From: an uncultured Bacteroidota bacterium
GTDB taxonomy: Bacteria > Bacteroidota > Bacteroidia > Flavobacteriales > Flavobacteriaceae
Reading direction: 5' to 3'
NCBI GenBank assembly: GCA_902606525.1
Contig: CACLGW010000004.1
Location: 1 to 64,000, forward strand
Length of the DNA stretch: 64,000 bases
In this document: positions 41,390 to 51,221 of the stretch, one piece after another
How positions within the stretch are numbered: position 1 is the first letter of the stretch
Layout of the letters: each line of letters starts with the position of its first letter
The notes under the pieces: generated by a model
Told to the model about the DNA's origin: nothing
What the model saw: only the letters and a program-made list of their open reading frames with translations
Database searches by the model: none
Made by a program: the position numbers and the translations under genes

Positions 41390-42537
41390 GTTTAGAGCTG
41401 TTAGTCCCTGTAAATAATGAAGCTATCCTCAGTCTTGCAATGCTTCCAAAGCAAGTTATTGGGAAAAATATATATATCCACACAAAAGAATCTGGACTAC
41501 CTGAGCTAAAAGGCTTGCAAGTAGCCATAATTGGTCTTTCAGAACAGCGAAACAGTTTCTTTGCTAACACACAATATGAAATTAATCAGTTTCGACAAGC
41601 TTTTTATGAGTTGTATCCTGGAAATTGGAATCTTAAAATTGCAGATTTAGGAGATTTATCAAATGGCTTAAAGGTTGACGATACATATTTTGCAGTAAAA
41701 GAAATTGGGTACCATTTAAAACAAATGAATATTACTGCTATATTTATCGGAGGGAGTCATGATCTTATTTTTCCTTTATATCAAGTTTTTCAGGATTTTA
41801 AACAATTGGTTAACATGGTCTCTGTAGATCGGTCATTTGATTTTTCTCAAGAAGACGAGTTGATATCAGGGCGTTCATACATGAGTAAAATTATTATGGA
41901 CAAACCAAATGTATTAAATAATTACACAAACCTAGGCTTTCAGAATTACTATTGCGCCCTTGAGGAAAAAGACTTGATGGACAAATTATATTTTGAAGGG
42001 TTTAGATTAGGGGAAGTTTTAGAAGATGTAACTTTGGCTGAACCCATTTTTCGAGATGCAGATATTGTGGGGATAGATATGAAATGCCTCTCATGGCAGG
42101 CAATTGCTGACCCTTTAAAGGGTCAGCCAAATGGTATAGACTCAAGGTCAATATGTGCTTTAAGTAGATATGCTGGGATAAGTGACCGTGTTGGTTTTTT
42201 CGGATTATATGAGTTAGCTTCCACTCCTATGACAGACCAATTGGCAGCACAAGCTATTTGGTATTTTATTGAAGGAATAGAATATCGTTTTGATGAATAT
42301 CCAGTTAATTTTAACAGTGGATTTTTAAAATTTAATGTAGCACTTTCTGACCGGACTTTAGTTTTTCATAAGAGTGAAAAAAGTAATCGTTGGTGGATGG
42401 AATTAACAAATGATTTACATTTGAATAATAAAATAAAAACAAATGCGTTAATAGCATGCACTCAAAAGGATTATGAATTTGCAAAACAAGATATAATCCC
42501 TGAGAGATGGTATAATGCTATAAAAAGATTGAATTAA
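41386..42537 (+). CDS. Arginase/formimidoylglutamase-superfamily protein with degenerate metal motifs
   Basis: Arginase-fold landmarks 'IGGSHDLIFPLYQ', 'VDRSFDFSQE', 'GIDMKCLSWQAIADP'; ATGA overlap with topA. Confidence 0.75.
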   Translation: MSLELLVPVNNEAILSLAMLPKQVIGKNIYIHTKESGLPELKGLQVAIIGLSEQRNSFFANTQYEINQFRQAFYELYPGNWNLKIADLGDLSNGLKVDDTYFAVKEIGYHLKQMNITAIFIGGSHDLIFPLYQVFQDFKQLVNMVSVDRSFDFSQEDELISGRSYMSKIIMDKPNVLNNYTNLGFQNYYCALEEKDLMDKLYFEGFRLGEVLEDVTLAEPIFRDADIVGIDMKCLSWQAIADPLKGQPNGIDSRSICALSRYAGISDRVGFFGLYELASTPMTDQLAAQAIWYFIEGIEYRFDEYPVNFNSGFLKFNVALSDRTLVFHKSEKSNRWWMELTNDLHLNNKIKTNALIACTQKDYEFAKQDIIPERWYNAIKRLN

Positions 42538-42660
42538 TTTGAAAAAAATTGATTTTTAGAAGATTATTTTTATTCATCTTAAAATCAATTAAATTTTATA
42601 AAAAAAATTAAGTAGTTTTATGCTGCATTAAAACATAATATACGCTTTAAGAATATATTA

Positions 42661-44037
42661 ATGAAGAAACTTTTAGTTTTATTATCACTTTCTTTTTTTG
42701 TGGTTTCATGTGGAAGCAAGGGTAGAGGAGAACTCATCGGGGTAAAACAAAAAAAGTGGTATGGAGAAAAGCCATACGGTATGGTGCTTGTTGAAGGAGG
42801 TGCCTTCATTATGGGTAAATCTGATGAAGACCTAGCTCAGCTTCAAAATGCACCAGCTAAAACTGTTACAGTTCCATCTTTCTATATGGATGAAACTGAA
42901 ATTACAAATAGCGAGTATAGACAATTTGTTTATTGGGTAAAAGATTCAATAGCACTTGCAATGTTAGCAAGAGAAGCCGAGGATTTAGGATTGGGAGAAG
43001 ACAATAAAGACGGAATTGGTGAATTTGTTTTTCAAGATGCAGATACTACCAAGTTGAGTGAATTCCAAAAATATATGCGTGAGTCTTATTACGATGTAGA
43101 TGAAGACCTGTATGCAGGGAGGGCACTAAACTGGGATGCAGATCTAACTTGGGACACCGAAGACTATGTAGATAAAAATTATGCTAGAATAATGGACTCT
43201 TTATATTTACCTCCAGATTTATGGTATAATGGCGAAATGAAATTAGATGTAGAAAAGCTTAAATACGCTTATACATGGTTTGATGCTGAGGCTGCAGCTG
43301 CAGAGTCTAAACGAAATCGTCAACAATTTATCGATAGAACACCCTTTATAAAAAAAGAAGAAGTACAAATATATCCTGATACAACTGTATGGATTAAGGA
43401 CTTTACATATTCTTACAATGAGCCTATGCATAATGATTATTTTTCTCATCCTGCTTACCAAGATTATCCTGTAGTAGGTGTTTCTTGGACCCAAGCAGTG
43501 GCATTTTGTAATTGGAGAACCAAATTTAAAAATGCAGCTCAACGTGACAAAGGGAAGCCAAATGTTAGTCGTTTTCGCCTTCCTAACGAAGGTGAATGGG
43601 AATATGCTGCTCGAGGGGGAATTCCGTCTGGGACCTATCCATGGGGATCTCCATACTTATTAAACGACAGAGCTTGTTTTTTAGCTAATTTTAAGCCCTT
43701 GCGTGGAGACTATGCAGTGGACCAAGCAGTTTATACTGTAGAAGCCAAATCATATCTTCCAAATGACTATAATTTATACAATATGGCGGGTAATGTAGCT
43801 GAATGGACAAACTCATCCTACAATGCTGGATCATATGAATATGTCTCATCACTAAATCCAAATATGTCTTTCAAAGATGAAACTAGAAAAGTCGTAAGAG
43901 GTGGTTCTTGGAAGGATGTTGCCTATTTTTTAAGAGTAAGCTCTAGAGACTTTGAATACTCTGATACCTCAAGGAGTTATATTGGTTTTCGAACAGTGCA
44001 GGATTATCTAGGTCCTCAAAATGTTAAAATAAAATAA
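42661..44037 (+). CDS. gldK: Gliding motility/T9SS lipoprotein GldK (SUMF1/FGE-like)
   Basis: Lipoprotein signal 'FFVVSCGSK', FGE fold 'FYMDETEITNSEYRQFV...FRLPNEGEWEYAARGG...VVRGGSWKD'; followed by gldLMN. Confidence 0.95.
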   Translation: MKKLLVLLSLSFFVVSCGSKGRGELIGVKQKKWYGEKPYGMVLVEGGAFIMGKSDEDLAQLQNAPAKTVTVPSFYMDETEITNSEYRQFVYWVKDSIALAMLAREAEDLGLGEDNKDGIGEFVFQDADTTKLSEFQKYMRESYYDVDEDLYAGRALNWDADLTWDTEDYVDKNYARIMDSLYLPPDLWYNGEMKLDVEKLKYAYTWFDAEAAAAESKRNRQQFIDRTPFIKKEEVQIYPDTTVWIKDFTYSYNEPMHNDYFSHPAYQDYPVVGVSWTQAVAFCNWRTKFKNAAQRDKGKPNVSRFRLPNEGEWEYAARGGIPSGTYPWGSPYLLNDRACFLANFKPLRGDYAVDQAVYTVEAKSYLPNDYNLYNMAGNVAEWTNSSYNAGSYEYVSSLNPNMSFKDETRKVVRGGSWKDVAYFLRVSSRDFEYSDTSRSYIGFRTVQDYLGPQNVKIK

Positions 44038-44155
44038 AACCATATTATTACTAATAAACCTAGACTAATACTTACTTTTTTGGGAATATTTAAGTCAACT
44101 AATTTCAAAATATTAATTATTTTCTCATATATTTAATGAATAAAAATTAATCAAA

Positions 44156-44800
44156 ATGACAGATAAAGCTTTAAACAAACGTTTGCGTAGTAAGGTAGCT
44201 ATGCATATGTTATTCGGATTAGGAGGTGCCGTGGTTATTATTGGCGCACTTTTTAAAATTTTACACCTTGAAATTGGACCAATTACAGGAGGGTTAGTCC
44301 TTGGACTTGGTTTAGGTACAGAGGCACTAATTTTTACTGTAGCAGCACTAAATACGGGCGAAATAAAAGAAGAACACAGTGATTATGTTAAGAAGGTCAA
44401 AGGAGCAGGTCCTACTAAGACTTCTAGCGGGGGTGATGGGCTATCTTCTAAAATTGATGCTATCATGCAAGAAGCTAAGCTTGACGTTAATCTAATGAAT
44501 TCTTTAACTAAGAGTATTAAGGGGTTAGAAAATTCTGCAAAAGCATTATCACCTGCTTCAGAGGCGATTTCTGCGTCTCAAAACTATTCTCAAGAGCTTG
44601 CTAAAGCTGCCAGCCAACTCGAGCAATTGAATGCTAATTATCAAGAACAAGTTAGTAATGCTAAAGGCAATTCTGAGTTAAAAGAAAAGATAAATGAAGA
44701 TGCCCAACAATTACGTGCTCAAATGGAAAGTTTATCTTCTAATTTAGCTGCTTTAAATAATGTTTACGGTGGTATGTTAAATGCCATGTCAAAAAAATAA
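44156..44800 (+). CDS. gldL: Gliding motility/T9SS inner-membrane protein GldL
   Basis: 'MLFGLGGAVVIIGALFKILHLEIGPITGGLVLGLGLGTEALIF'. Confidence 0.95.
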   Translation: MTDKALNKRLRSKVAMHMLFGLGGAVVIIGALFKILHLEIGPITGGLVLGLGLGTEALIFTVAALNTGEIKEEHSDYVKKVKGAGPTKTSSGGDGLSSKIDAIMQEAKLDVNLMNSLTKSIKGLENSAKALSPASEAISASQNYSQELAKAASQLEQLNANYQEQVSNAKGNSELKEKINEDAQQLRAQMESLSSNLAALNNVYGGMLNAMSKK

Positions 44801-44806
44801 GAGAAA

Positions 44807-46384
44807 ATGGCTGGAGCTAAAGAAACACCAAGACAGAAATTAATCAGTCTTATGTACTTGGTATTTATTACCATGCTAGCATTAAATGTTAGTAAAGAAG
44901 TGCTTGACGGATTCGGTCAAATGTTTGAAAAGATTACGGATGCAAACGAGCGCGTTGATGAAAGCAACAACGCGCTATTAGAAAATATTCTTGTAAATGC
45001 GGAAGAAAAAGGTGGTAAGTGGATTGCGCATAAAAAAACAGCAGAGGAAATTAAGTCTGAATCAGATGCCTTTTATAACTCTATTGAAAAATTAAAAACA
45101 ACGATAACTGAAAAGCAAAGGGAAAAAGATCCAGACCTTAAGGAGTTCTCCCAAATGGACAAAGGAGAAGCCTTAGATGTCATTTGGTTTAAAGAGGGGT
45201 CTGAAACGGCAAAGACTGATTTTATTAATATGATTGAAGACTACAAGATGCATGTAATCCAGGTTTTTGGTAGTAGATATCCAGCCTCCATCCAAATGGT
45301 CGAAGCACGTTTTTTTACAGGTGATCAAAACAATAATATTAAAAATAGAGATGATATCGACGAACCATGGTTGGATGCTAGTTTTAAAGGTTTTCCATTA
45401 ATATCATCTTTAGCTAAGCTCACTATGATGCAAAATGATATCCGTCAAACAGAACACGACGTATTTACAACTTTAATGGGTAAAGAATTAAAAATGTCTT
45501 CTAAGGTTAATCAGTCTAACTATACCAGTTTACTTGTAACGGAAAAGGGGGCATATTATCAAGGGGAAACATTCGACGGGAGTGTTATTTTAGGAAGAAA
45601 AGGAGGCGCTCAAAATCCAAATGGTGTTGCCCTTTCTTTAGATGGGAGAGAACTTACAGAAGATGATTTCGAATTAATTCCTGGAGGAGTTAAGCTGAAT
45701 GTAAGTGCTGGAAATCCTGGAGATCATACTATTGAAGGAGATTTAATTTTTTTAAATGACGGAGAGGAATCAAATATTAATGTCAATCAGACTTATACTG
45801 TTATTTCAAAACCAAACTCAGCAGTAATATCTGCTGATAAAATGAATGTTGTTTACCGAGGTGTTCAAAATCCAATGACCATATCTATACCTGGAATTCA
45901 AGATAGTAAGGTAAAAGCTTCTGCACCTGGTTTAAGGCGTATTAGAGGAAGCAAATATAATGTATTCCCAGCCAAAGGCACAGAAGTTAAAATCAATGTT
46001 TCAGGAACCCTCCCTGATGGTAAACGCGTTTCTTCGGTTTCAACATTTAGAATTAAAGAAATTCCAAAGCCGGCTGGATATTTTAGAGGGAAATCAGGCT
46101 CTTTTACTATTCCCAAATCCAGTTTAGAGCGTGGAACCGTTGAGGCAAGACTCGAAGATTTTGACTTTGATTTACCTTTAGAAACTAAATCTTTCAGGTT
46201 TCGAGCACCTGGACAAACCAGTGTAGTTATTCAAGGAAATAGATTAAATGATAAAGCAAAATCGATGCTAAGCAGAATAAAAAACGGACAAACAGTAATT
46301 ATTTCTGATATTGAAGTAATAATTCCTTCAAATCCGAGTTATAAGCTTGGACAAACATCACCAATATCGATTACAGTAAATTAA
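44807..46384 (+). CDS. gldM: Gliding motility/T9SS protein GldM
   Basis: 'MAGAKETPRQKLISLMYLVFITMLALNVSKEVLDGF' and conserved order. Confidence 0.96.
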   Translation: MAGAKETPRQKLISLMYLVFITMLALNVSKEVLDGFGQMFEKITDANERVDESNNALLENILVNAEEKGGKWIAHKKTAEEIKSESDAFYNSIEKLKTTITEKQREKDPDLKEFSQMDKGEALDVIWFKEGSETAKTDFINMIEDYKMHVIQVFGSRYPASIQMVEARFFTGDQNNNIKNRDDIDEPWLDASFKGFPLISSLAKLTMMQNDIRQTEHDVFTTLMGKELKMSSKVNQSNYTSLLVTEKGAYYQGETFDGSVILGRKGGAQNPNGVALSLDGRELTEDDFELIPGGVKLNVSAGNPGDHTIEGDLIFLNDGEESNINVNQTYTVISKPNSAVISADKMNVVYRGVQNPMTISIPGIQDSKVKASAPGLRRIRGSKYNVFPAKGTEVKINVSGTLPDGKRVSSVSTFRIKEIPKPAGYFRGKSGSFTIPKSSLERGTVEARLEDFDFDLPLETKSFRFRAPGQTSVVIQGNRLNDKAKSMLSRIKNGQTVIISDIEVIIPSNPSYKLGQTSPISITVN

Positions 46385-46397
46385 TTTTATTTCATCC

Positions 46398-47306
46398 ATG
46401 AAAAATTTAATACTTTTTGTTATAGTTCTCCTATTAACAGGCTATTGCAATGTCGTAGGACAAACAAACTTACTAAATGCAAAAGTTCCCCAAGAAGTTG
46501 GTCAAAGATATGAGCAGGCTGAAGCAAATAACATTAAGCCTGTAGAATACGGTTATGTTGATGATAGAGATATTCTATGGGCCAAAACAATTTGGGAGGT
46601 AATTGATCTTGATGAAAGAATTAACTTTCCGTATTACTATCCATCTGTCAATAATGGATATTTATCTAGTGATCGTCAATCTTTGTTTAGAGTTCTAATG
46701 GATAATATTCAAGAGGGCAATATTACGGAAGTTTACGAAACAGATTATTTTAATGAAAAGCTTACGTATGACAATTTAAAAGTCAAATTGGAAGATAGAA
46801 AAATAACAGAGGAAGCTAGACAAAAAATTAATTCAGGCGTTATTACGGAAGAAGAGTTGACAGAAGACGACTACGATATTTATATAATCGATTCTTTTAA
46901 AGTTGTTCAATATTTTATTAAGGGGACATGGTATTTTAACAAACGTCTTGGTGAACTTAGATATCGATTACTTGGGATTGCACCTGGCGCACAAGACGTT
47001 TCTACACTCTCAGAAAGTTCTGATGACCCTGATATTCTACCCCTTTTTTGGGTATGGTTTCCAGATGCACGTGAAACTTTAAATAAGCATAGAGTATTTA
47101 ATTCTAAAAACTCTTCAAAGTCTATCACATTTGATATGATGCTCAATTCAAGACGATTCAATTCTATTATTTACAAAGAAGAGAATGTTTACGAAGATCG
47201 CGAGGTCAAAGAATACATATATGAAGACGCTTTACGTCAGTTGATTGAATCTGATAGAATCAAATCTGTTATTCGTGACTTTGAACAAGATATGTGGAAC
47301 AATTAA
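46398..47306 (+). CDS. gldN: Gliding motility/T9SS protein GldN
   Basis: 'EYGYVDDRDILWAKTIWEVIDLDERINFPYYYP' and conserved order. Confidence 0.95.
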   Translation: MKNLILFVIVLLLTGYCNVVGQTNLLNAKVPQEVGQRYEQAEANNIKPVEYGYVDDRDILWAKTIWEVIDLDERINFPYYYPSVNNGYLSSDRQSLFRVLMDNIQEGNITEVYETDYFNEKLTYDNLKVKLEDRKITEEARQKINSGVITEEELTEDDYDIYIIDSFKVVQYFIKGTWYFNKRLGELRYRLLGIAPGAQDVSTLSESSDDPDILPLFWVWFPDARETLNKHRVFNSKNSSKSITFDMMLNSRRFNSIIYKEENVYEDREVKEYIYEDALRQLIESDRIKSVIRDFEQDMWNN

Positions 47307-47324
47307 ACCTTAATAAGTTAAATT

Positions 47325-47357
47325 AAAGCGCTATTGGAAACAATAGCGCTTTTTTTA
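47325..47357 (+). terminator. Intrinsic terminator after gldN
   Basis: AAAGCGCTATTG-GAAA-CAATAGCGCTTT followed by a T-run; perfect long stem with GNRA loop. Confidence 0.92.
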
Positions 47358-47373
47358 TGATATTTTTATAGAG

Positions 47374-47475
47374 ATGAAACAAACAATTATTCTAGGTTTA
47401 GGTTTTAGAAGAAAAAAAGAATTGTTATTGGAAATAGCGATAGATCAATTTGAAACTTATTTTAGTAATCCATAA
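47374..47475 (+). CDS. Possible 33-aa small ORF between the gldN terminator and the ABC-F gene
   Basis: ATG...TAA encodes MKQTIILGLGFRRKKELLLEIAIDQFETYFSNP. Confidence 0.3.
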   Translation: MKQTIILGLGFRRKKELLLEIAIDQFETYFSNP

Positions 47476-47484
47476 TAAAACAGG

Positions 47485-49386
47485 ATGTTTAATGCCCATA
47501 AAATTACAGTAAGATTTGGAGGAGAAACTCTTTTTGATGAAATCTGCTTTCGTTTAGCAAAAGGGGATCTTATAGGTTTAATAGGAAAAAATGGAGTTGG
47601 TAAATCAACATTGTTAAAGCTAATGACACTTGAGAATCAGCCTTCATCGGGGAGTTTTGCACTTGAAAAAAATTGTAAAATTGGTTATTTGCCTCAAGAC
47701 ATTGATTTTGAGAATGGCCGGTCAGTTTTAGAAGAGGCTTATCTAGCTTTTGATAATATCAAAAAAGTAGAGGCAAGACAGGAGGAAATTCACAAAATTA
47801 TGGAGCAAACTCAAGACTTCGAGAGTCAATCTTACATCGACATATTGGAAGAGTTAAATGAATTAAACGATCACTTTGAAATGATTGGCGGTTACCAATA
47901 TCAGTCACAAACAGAAAAAGTACTCTTGGGACTTGGTTTTACAATTAATGATTTAAATGCCTCAACAGATACTTTTTCTGGAGGATGGAGAATGCGAATT
48001 GAATTAGCAAAAATTCTCTTAAAAAAAAACGATATTCTTTTACTTGACGAACCAACTAATCACTTAGATATTGAATCTATCATATGGCTAGAGCAATTCC
48101 TTAAAAAATTTAAAGGAGCATTACTTATGGTCTCGCACGACAGAATGTTTCTCGATCAAGTAACAAACAGGACTATAGAAATTTTTAATCAACGCATTTT
48201 CGATTTTAAAAAACCATATTCAGATTACATGAAACTTCGTCAAGAGCTCATAGGACAACAGCAAGCAGCTCAAAAAAACCAAGAAAAATATATTCAACAA
48301 ACAGAAAAACTTATTGAACGTTTTCGTGCTAAGGCATCAAAAGCAAGTATGGCTCAATCACTTATAAAAAAACTGGATAAGATTGATCGAATAGAGGTTG
48401 ACCCTGAGGAGAATAAAAAAATAAAATTCGAATTTTCTATTTCACACCGACCTGGGAAAATAATTTTAGAAGCTCAAGACATATCAAAATCTTTCGAAGA
48501 TAAAAATGTATTAAATTCTGTAAATATAAATATTGAAAGAGGAGAAAAGATCGCTTTTGTAGGACAGAATGGTCAAGGAAAGTCTACCCTTGCAAAAATA
48601 TTAGTTGGCGAACTTGAAAGTGATGGAAAAGTGCGTTTGGGTCATAATGTTAAAATTGGCTATTTCGCTCAAAATCAATCAACTTATTTAAATGGTAAAA
48701 AAACAGTGCTTGAATCTGCAGAAGATTCTGCAACTCCAGAAAACAGAACTAAGGTTCGAGATCTATTAGGAGCATTTCTTTTCCCGGGAGATACTGTGGA
48801 TAAAAAGGTTCATGTCCTTTCAGGCGGAGAGCGTAGTCGTTTAGCTCTATGTAAATTATTACTACAGCCTTTTAATGTTCTTGTTATGGATGAGCCAACA
48901 AATCATTTAGATATTACTTCTAAGAATGTACTGAAGGTAGCGCTTAAAAAGTTTAAAGGAACTTTAGTTTTAGTTTCACATGATAGAGATTTTGCACAAG
49001 GGCTGTGTGAAAAAGTAGTTTCATTTAAAGAGGGTAAAGTAAAAACTTTTTTAGGAGACATAAACTCATATCTAGAAGATCAAAAAATGTCTTCTTTAAA
49101 GGAATTGGAAAAAAAGAGTAAAGCCCAACAAAAAAATGTGACAAAAGAAAAGGAAAACTCTTATCAAAAGCAAAAAGAAATAAGAGGGAATAAACAAAAA
49201 ATAAATAAACTAGAGCGACAAATTTCAAATTTGGAAAGTCAAATAAATAAAATAGATTTCGATCTTGAAGTAGATTATGAAACTACAATTAGACAACCTA
49301 ATTTTTTTGATATCTACCAAGCTAAAAAAAAGGATTTAGAAAATTTGATGGAAAGATGGGAAAAACTCCAGATCTTTTTGGATTAA
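47485..49386 (+). CDS. ABC-F family ATP-binding cassette protein
   Basis: Two NBDs: 'GLIGKNGVGKSTLLKL'/'FSGGWRMRIELAKILL'/'LLLDEPTNHLDI' and 'AFVGQNGQGKSTLAKI'/'LSGGERSRLALCKLLL'/'LVMDEPTNHLDI'. Confidence 0.96.
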   Translation: MFNAHKITVRFGGETLFDEICFRLAKGDLIGLIGKNGVGKSTLLKLMTLENQPSSGSFALEKNCKIGYLPQDIDFENGRSVLEEAYLAFDNIKKVEARQEEIHKIMEQTQDFESQSYIDILEELNELNDHFEMIGGYQYQSQTEKVLLGLGFTINDLNASTDTFSGGWRMRIELAKILLKKNDILLLDEPTNHLDIESIIWLEQFLKKFKGALLMVSHDRMFLDQVTNRTIEIFNQRIFDFKKPYSDYMKLRQELIGQQQAAQKNQEKYIQQTEKLIERFRAKASKASMAQSLIKKLDKIDRIEVDPEENKKIKFEFSISHRPGKIILEAQDISKSFEDKNVLNSVNINIERGEKIAFVGQNGQGKSTLAKILVGELESDGKVRLGHNVKIGYFAQNQSTYLNGKKTVLESAEDSATPENRTKVRDLLGAFLFPGDTVDKKVHVLSGGERSRLALCKLLLQPFNVLVMDEPTNHLDITSKNVLKVALKKFKGTLVLVSHDRDFAQGLCEKVVSFKEGKVKTFLGDINSYLEDQKMSSLKELEKKSKAQQKNVTKEKENSYQKQKEIRGNKQKINKLERQISNLESQINKIDFDLEVDYETTIRQPNFFDIYQAKKKDLENLMERWEKLQIFLD

Positions 49387-49393
49387 AATTAAT

Positions 49394-50344
49394 TTAACTT
49401 TTTACAAGCTCTTTTACACTTTGTAAATAGCGTTCTGCGTCAAGTGCAGCCATACAGCCTGTTCCAGCAGCCGTAACTGCCTGACGATATTCCTTGTCTT
49501 GTACATCCCCAGAAGCAAAAACCCCAGGAAGGTTTGTTTGTGTCGTTTTTCCTTTTGTGATTAGGTATCCTCCATCATCCATTTCTAATTGCTCTTTGAA
49601 GATATCAGTGTTAGGCTTATGGCCAATTGCAATAAATAATCCAGTTATGGAAATTTCTTCTGTAAATCCAGATTTATTATTTTTCATACGGAGTCCTTCA
49701 ACAACTTGCTCTCCGAGGACTTCATCAATTTCAGTATTGTATCTGAGATCAATATTTTTTGTTTTGGTTACACGATGTTGCATAGCTTTAGATGCACGCA
49801 TCTTGTCTTTTCTTACTAGCATAGTTACTTTTGAGCAAATTTTAGCAAGGTAGGTTGCTTCCTCAGCAGCAGTATCACCCCCTCCAACTATTGCAACATG
49901 TTGCCCTTTGTAAAAAAACCCATCACAAATAGCACAAGCTGAAACTCCACCACCTCGCAAGCGTTGCTCACTCGGTAAACCTAGATATTTTGCTGTAGCA
50001 CCCGTACTAATAATGATGCTCAATGCTTGCAATTCGGATCCATCTTCCGTAAACGCTTTATGAACTCCTCCAGATTCAGATGAAAATTCCACTTTATTAA
50101 TAAAACCTACTCTAACATCAGTTCCAAACCGTTCGGCTTGTTGCTGCAAATCAATCATCATAGTTGGCCCGTCAATACCTTCGGGATATCCTGGAAAATT
50201 ATCTACTTCAGTTGTAGTTGTAAGTTGGCCACCAGGCTCCATTCCTGTATAAAGCACAGGATCTAAGTCTGCACGAGCAGCATAAATTGCAGCAGTGTAA
50301 CCCGCTGGGCCACTTCCAATAATTAAAGTTTTGAGTATTTTCAT
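49394..50344 (-). CDS. trxB: Thioredoxin-disulfide reductase
   Basis: 'IIGSGPAGYTAAIYAARADL', redox 'CAICDG', 'VAIVGGGDTAAEEA', 'GVFASGDVQD'. Confidence 0.96.
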   Translation of the reverse strand: MKILKTLIIGSGPAGYTAAIYAARADLDPVLYTGMEPGGQLTTTTEVDNFPGYPEGIDGPTMMIDLQQQAERFGTDVRVGFINKVEFSSESGGVHKAFTEDGSELQALSIIISTGATAKYLGLPSEQRLRGGGVSACAICDGFFYKGQHVAIVGGGDTAAEEATYLAKICSKVTMLVRKDKMRASKAMQHRVTKTKNIDLRYNTEIDEVLGEQVVEGLRMKNNKSGFTEEISITGLFIAIGHKPNTDIFKEQLEMDDGGYLITKGKTTQTNLPGVFASGDVQDKEYRQAVTAAGTGCMAALDAERYLQSVKELVKS

Positions 50345-50360
50345 CTTCTACTATTTTATT

Positions 50361-50368
50361 CAAATGTA
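50361..50368 (-). promoter_or_regulatory. Candidate -7 element TACATTTG (TAnnTTTG) upstream of trxB
   Basis: Reverse complement of CAAATGTA lies 17 nt upstream of the trxB start; no clear -33. Confidence 0.35.
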
Positions 50369-50424
50369 AACCATATCTTTTAGTTGTATCTTCGTTTTAT
50401 ATTGGATTTATCAATAATTTATCA

Positions 50425-51168
50425 ATGTTGTTTATTAAAACTTTTTTTCCTCTTTTCCTATTTTTCACAATTTCTTGTTCTAATGATAAAAAGATTTCTT
50501 CAAATGATATTATAGAAAAATCTATATCAGTTTATGGCTGGGATCAAAAAGCATATTCAATTGTATTTGATTTTAGAGAGCATCAATACAAATTGATTAG
50601 AAAACCATTGTTTTATTCTTATCAACGCTCAAAAGTTAAAAATGGTAAATCTGTTTTAGACGTTATGACTTCAAAAAACCAATTACAACGTTACCAAGAT
50701 AACATTCCAATTAAGCTTAAAGACAGTATTAAAAATTTATATTCTAACTCATTGAATTCAGTAATGTATTTTTTTCAACTCCCTGGTCCACTGAAAGATA
50801 ATGCGGTAGTTTCTGAATTTATAGGTACAACTAAAATTCTAGATAAAAATTATTGGACTTTACGAGTTGGTTTTAAGAAATTTGAGGGAGGAAAAGATTT
50901 TCAAGATGAATACCGTTATTGGATAGATCAAGATAATTACCAAATTACTTTCTTTGCATATAATTATTTAACTGATGGAGGTGGAGTTCGTTTCAGAGAA
51001 GCAAAAAATATTAGAAAAATAAATGGATTTTTGTTTCAAGATTATAATAATTATAAGCCGAAAAATAAAGCCACTGAGCTAGATAGTCTTCCAAAACTAT
51101 ATGAAAAAGACTCTCTTTTATTAGTATCTGAAATCAAAAATAAAAATATTAAGGTTGAAATTCTTTAA
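50425..51168 (+). CDS. DUF6503-like lipoprotein
   Basis: Lipobox 'FFTISCSND'; 'YGWDQKAYSIVFDFREHQY', 'YRYWIDQDNYQITFFAYNY'. Confidence 0.7.
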   Translation: MLFIKTFFPLFLFFTISCSNDKKISSNDIIEKSISVYGWDQKAYSIVFDFREHQYKLIRKPLFYSYQRSKVKNGKSVLDVMTSKNQLQRYQDNIPIKLKDSIKNLYSNSLNSVMYFFQLPGPLKDNAVVSEFIGTTKILDKNYWTLRVGFKKFEGGKDFQDEYRYWIDQDNYQITFFAYNYLTDGGGVRFREAKNIRKINGFLFQDYNNYKPKNKATELDSLPKLYEKDSLLLVSEIKNKNIKVEIL

Positions 51169-51221
51169 AAGTTGTTTTTATAATATTATTCATAACAAAA
51201 CATAATTTTCTAATAATTTTG

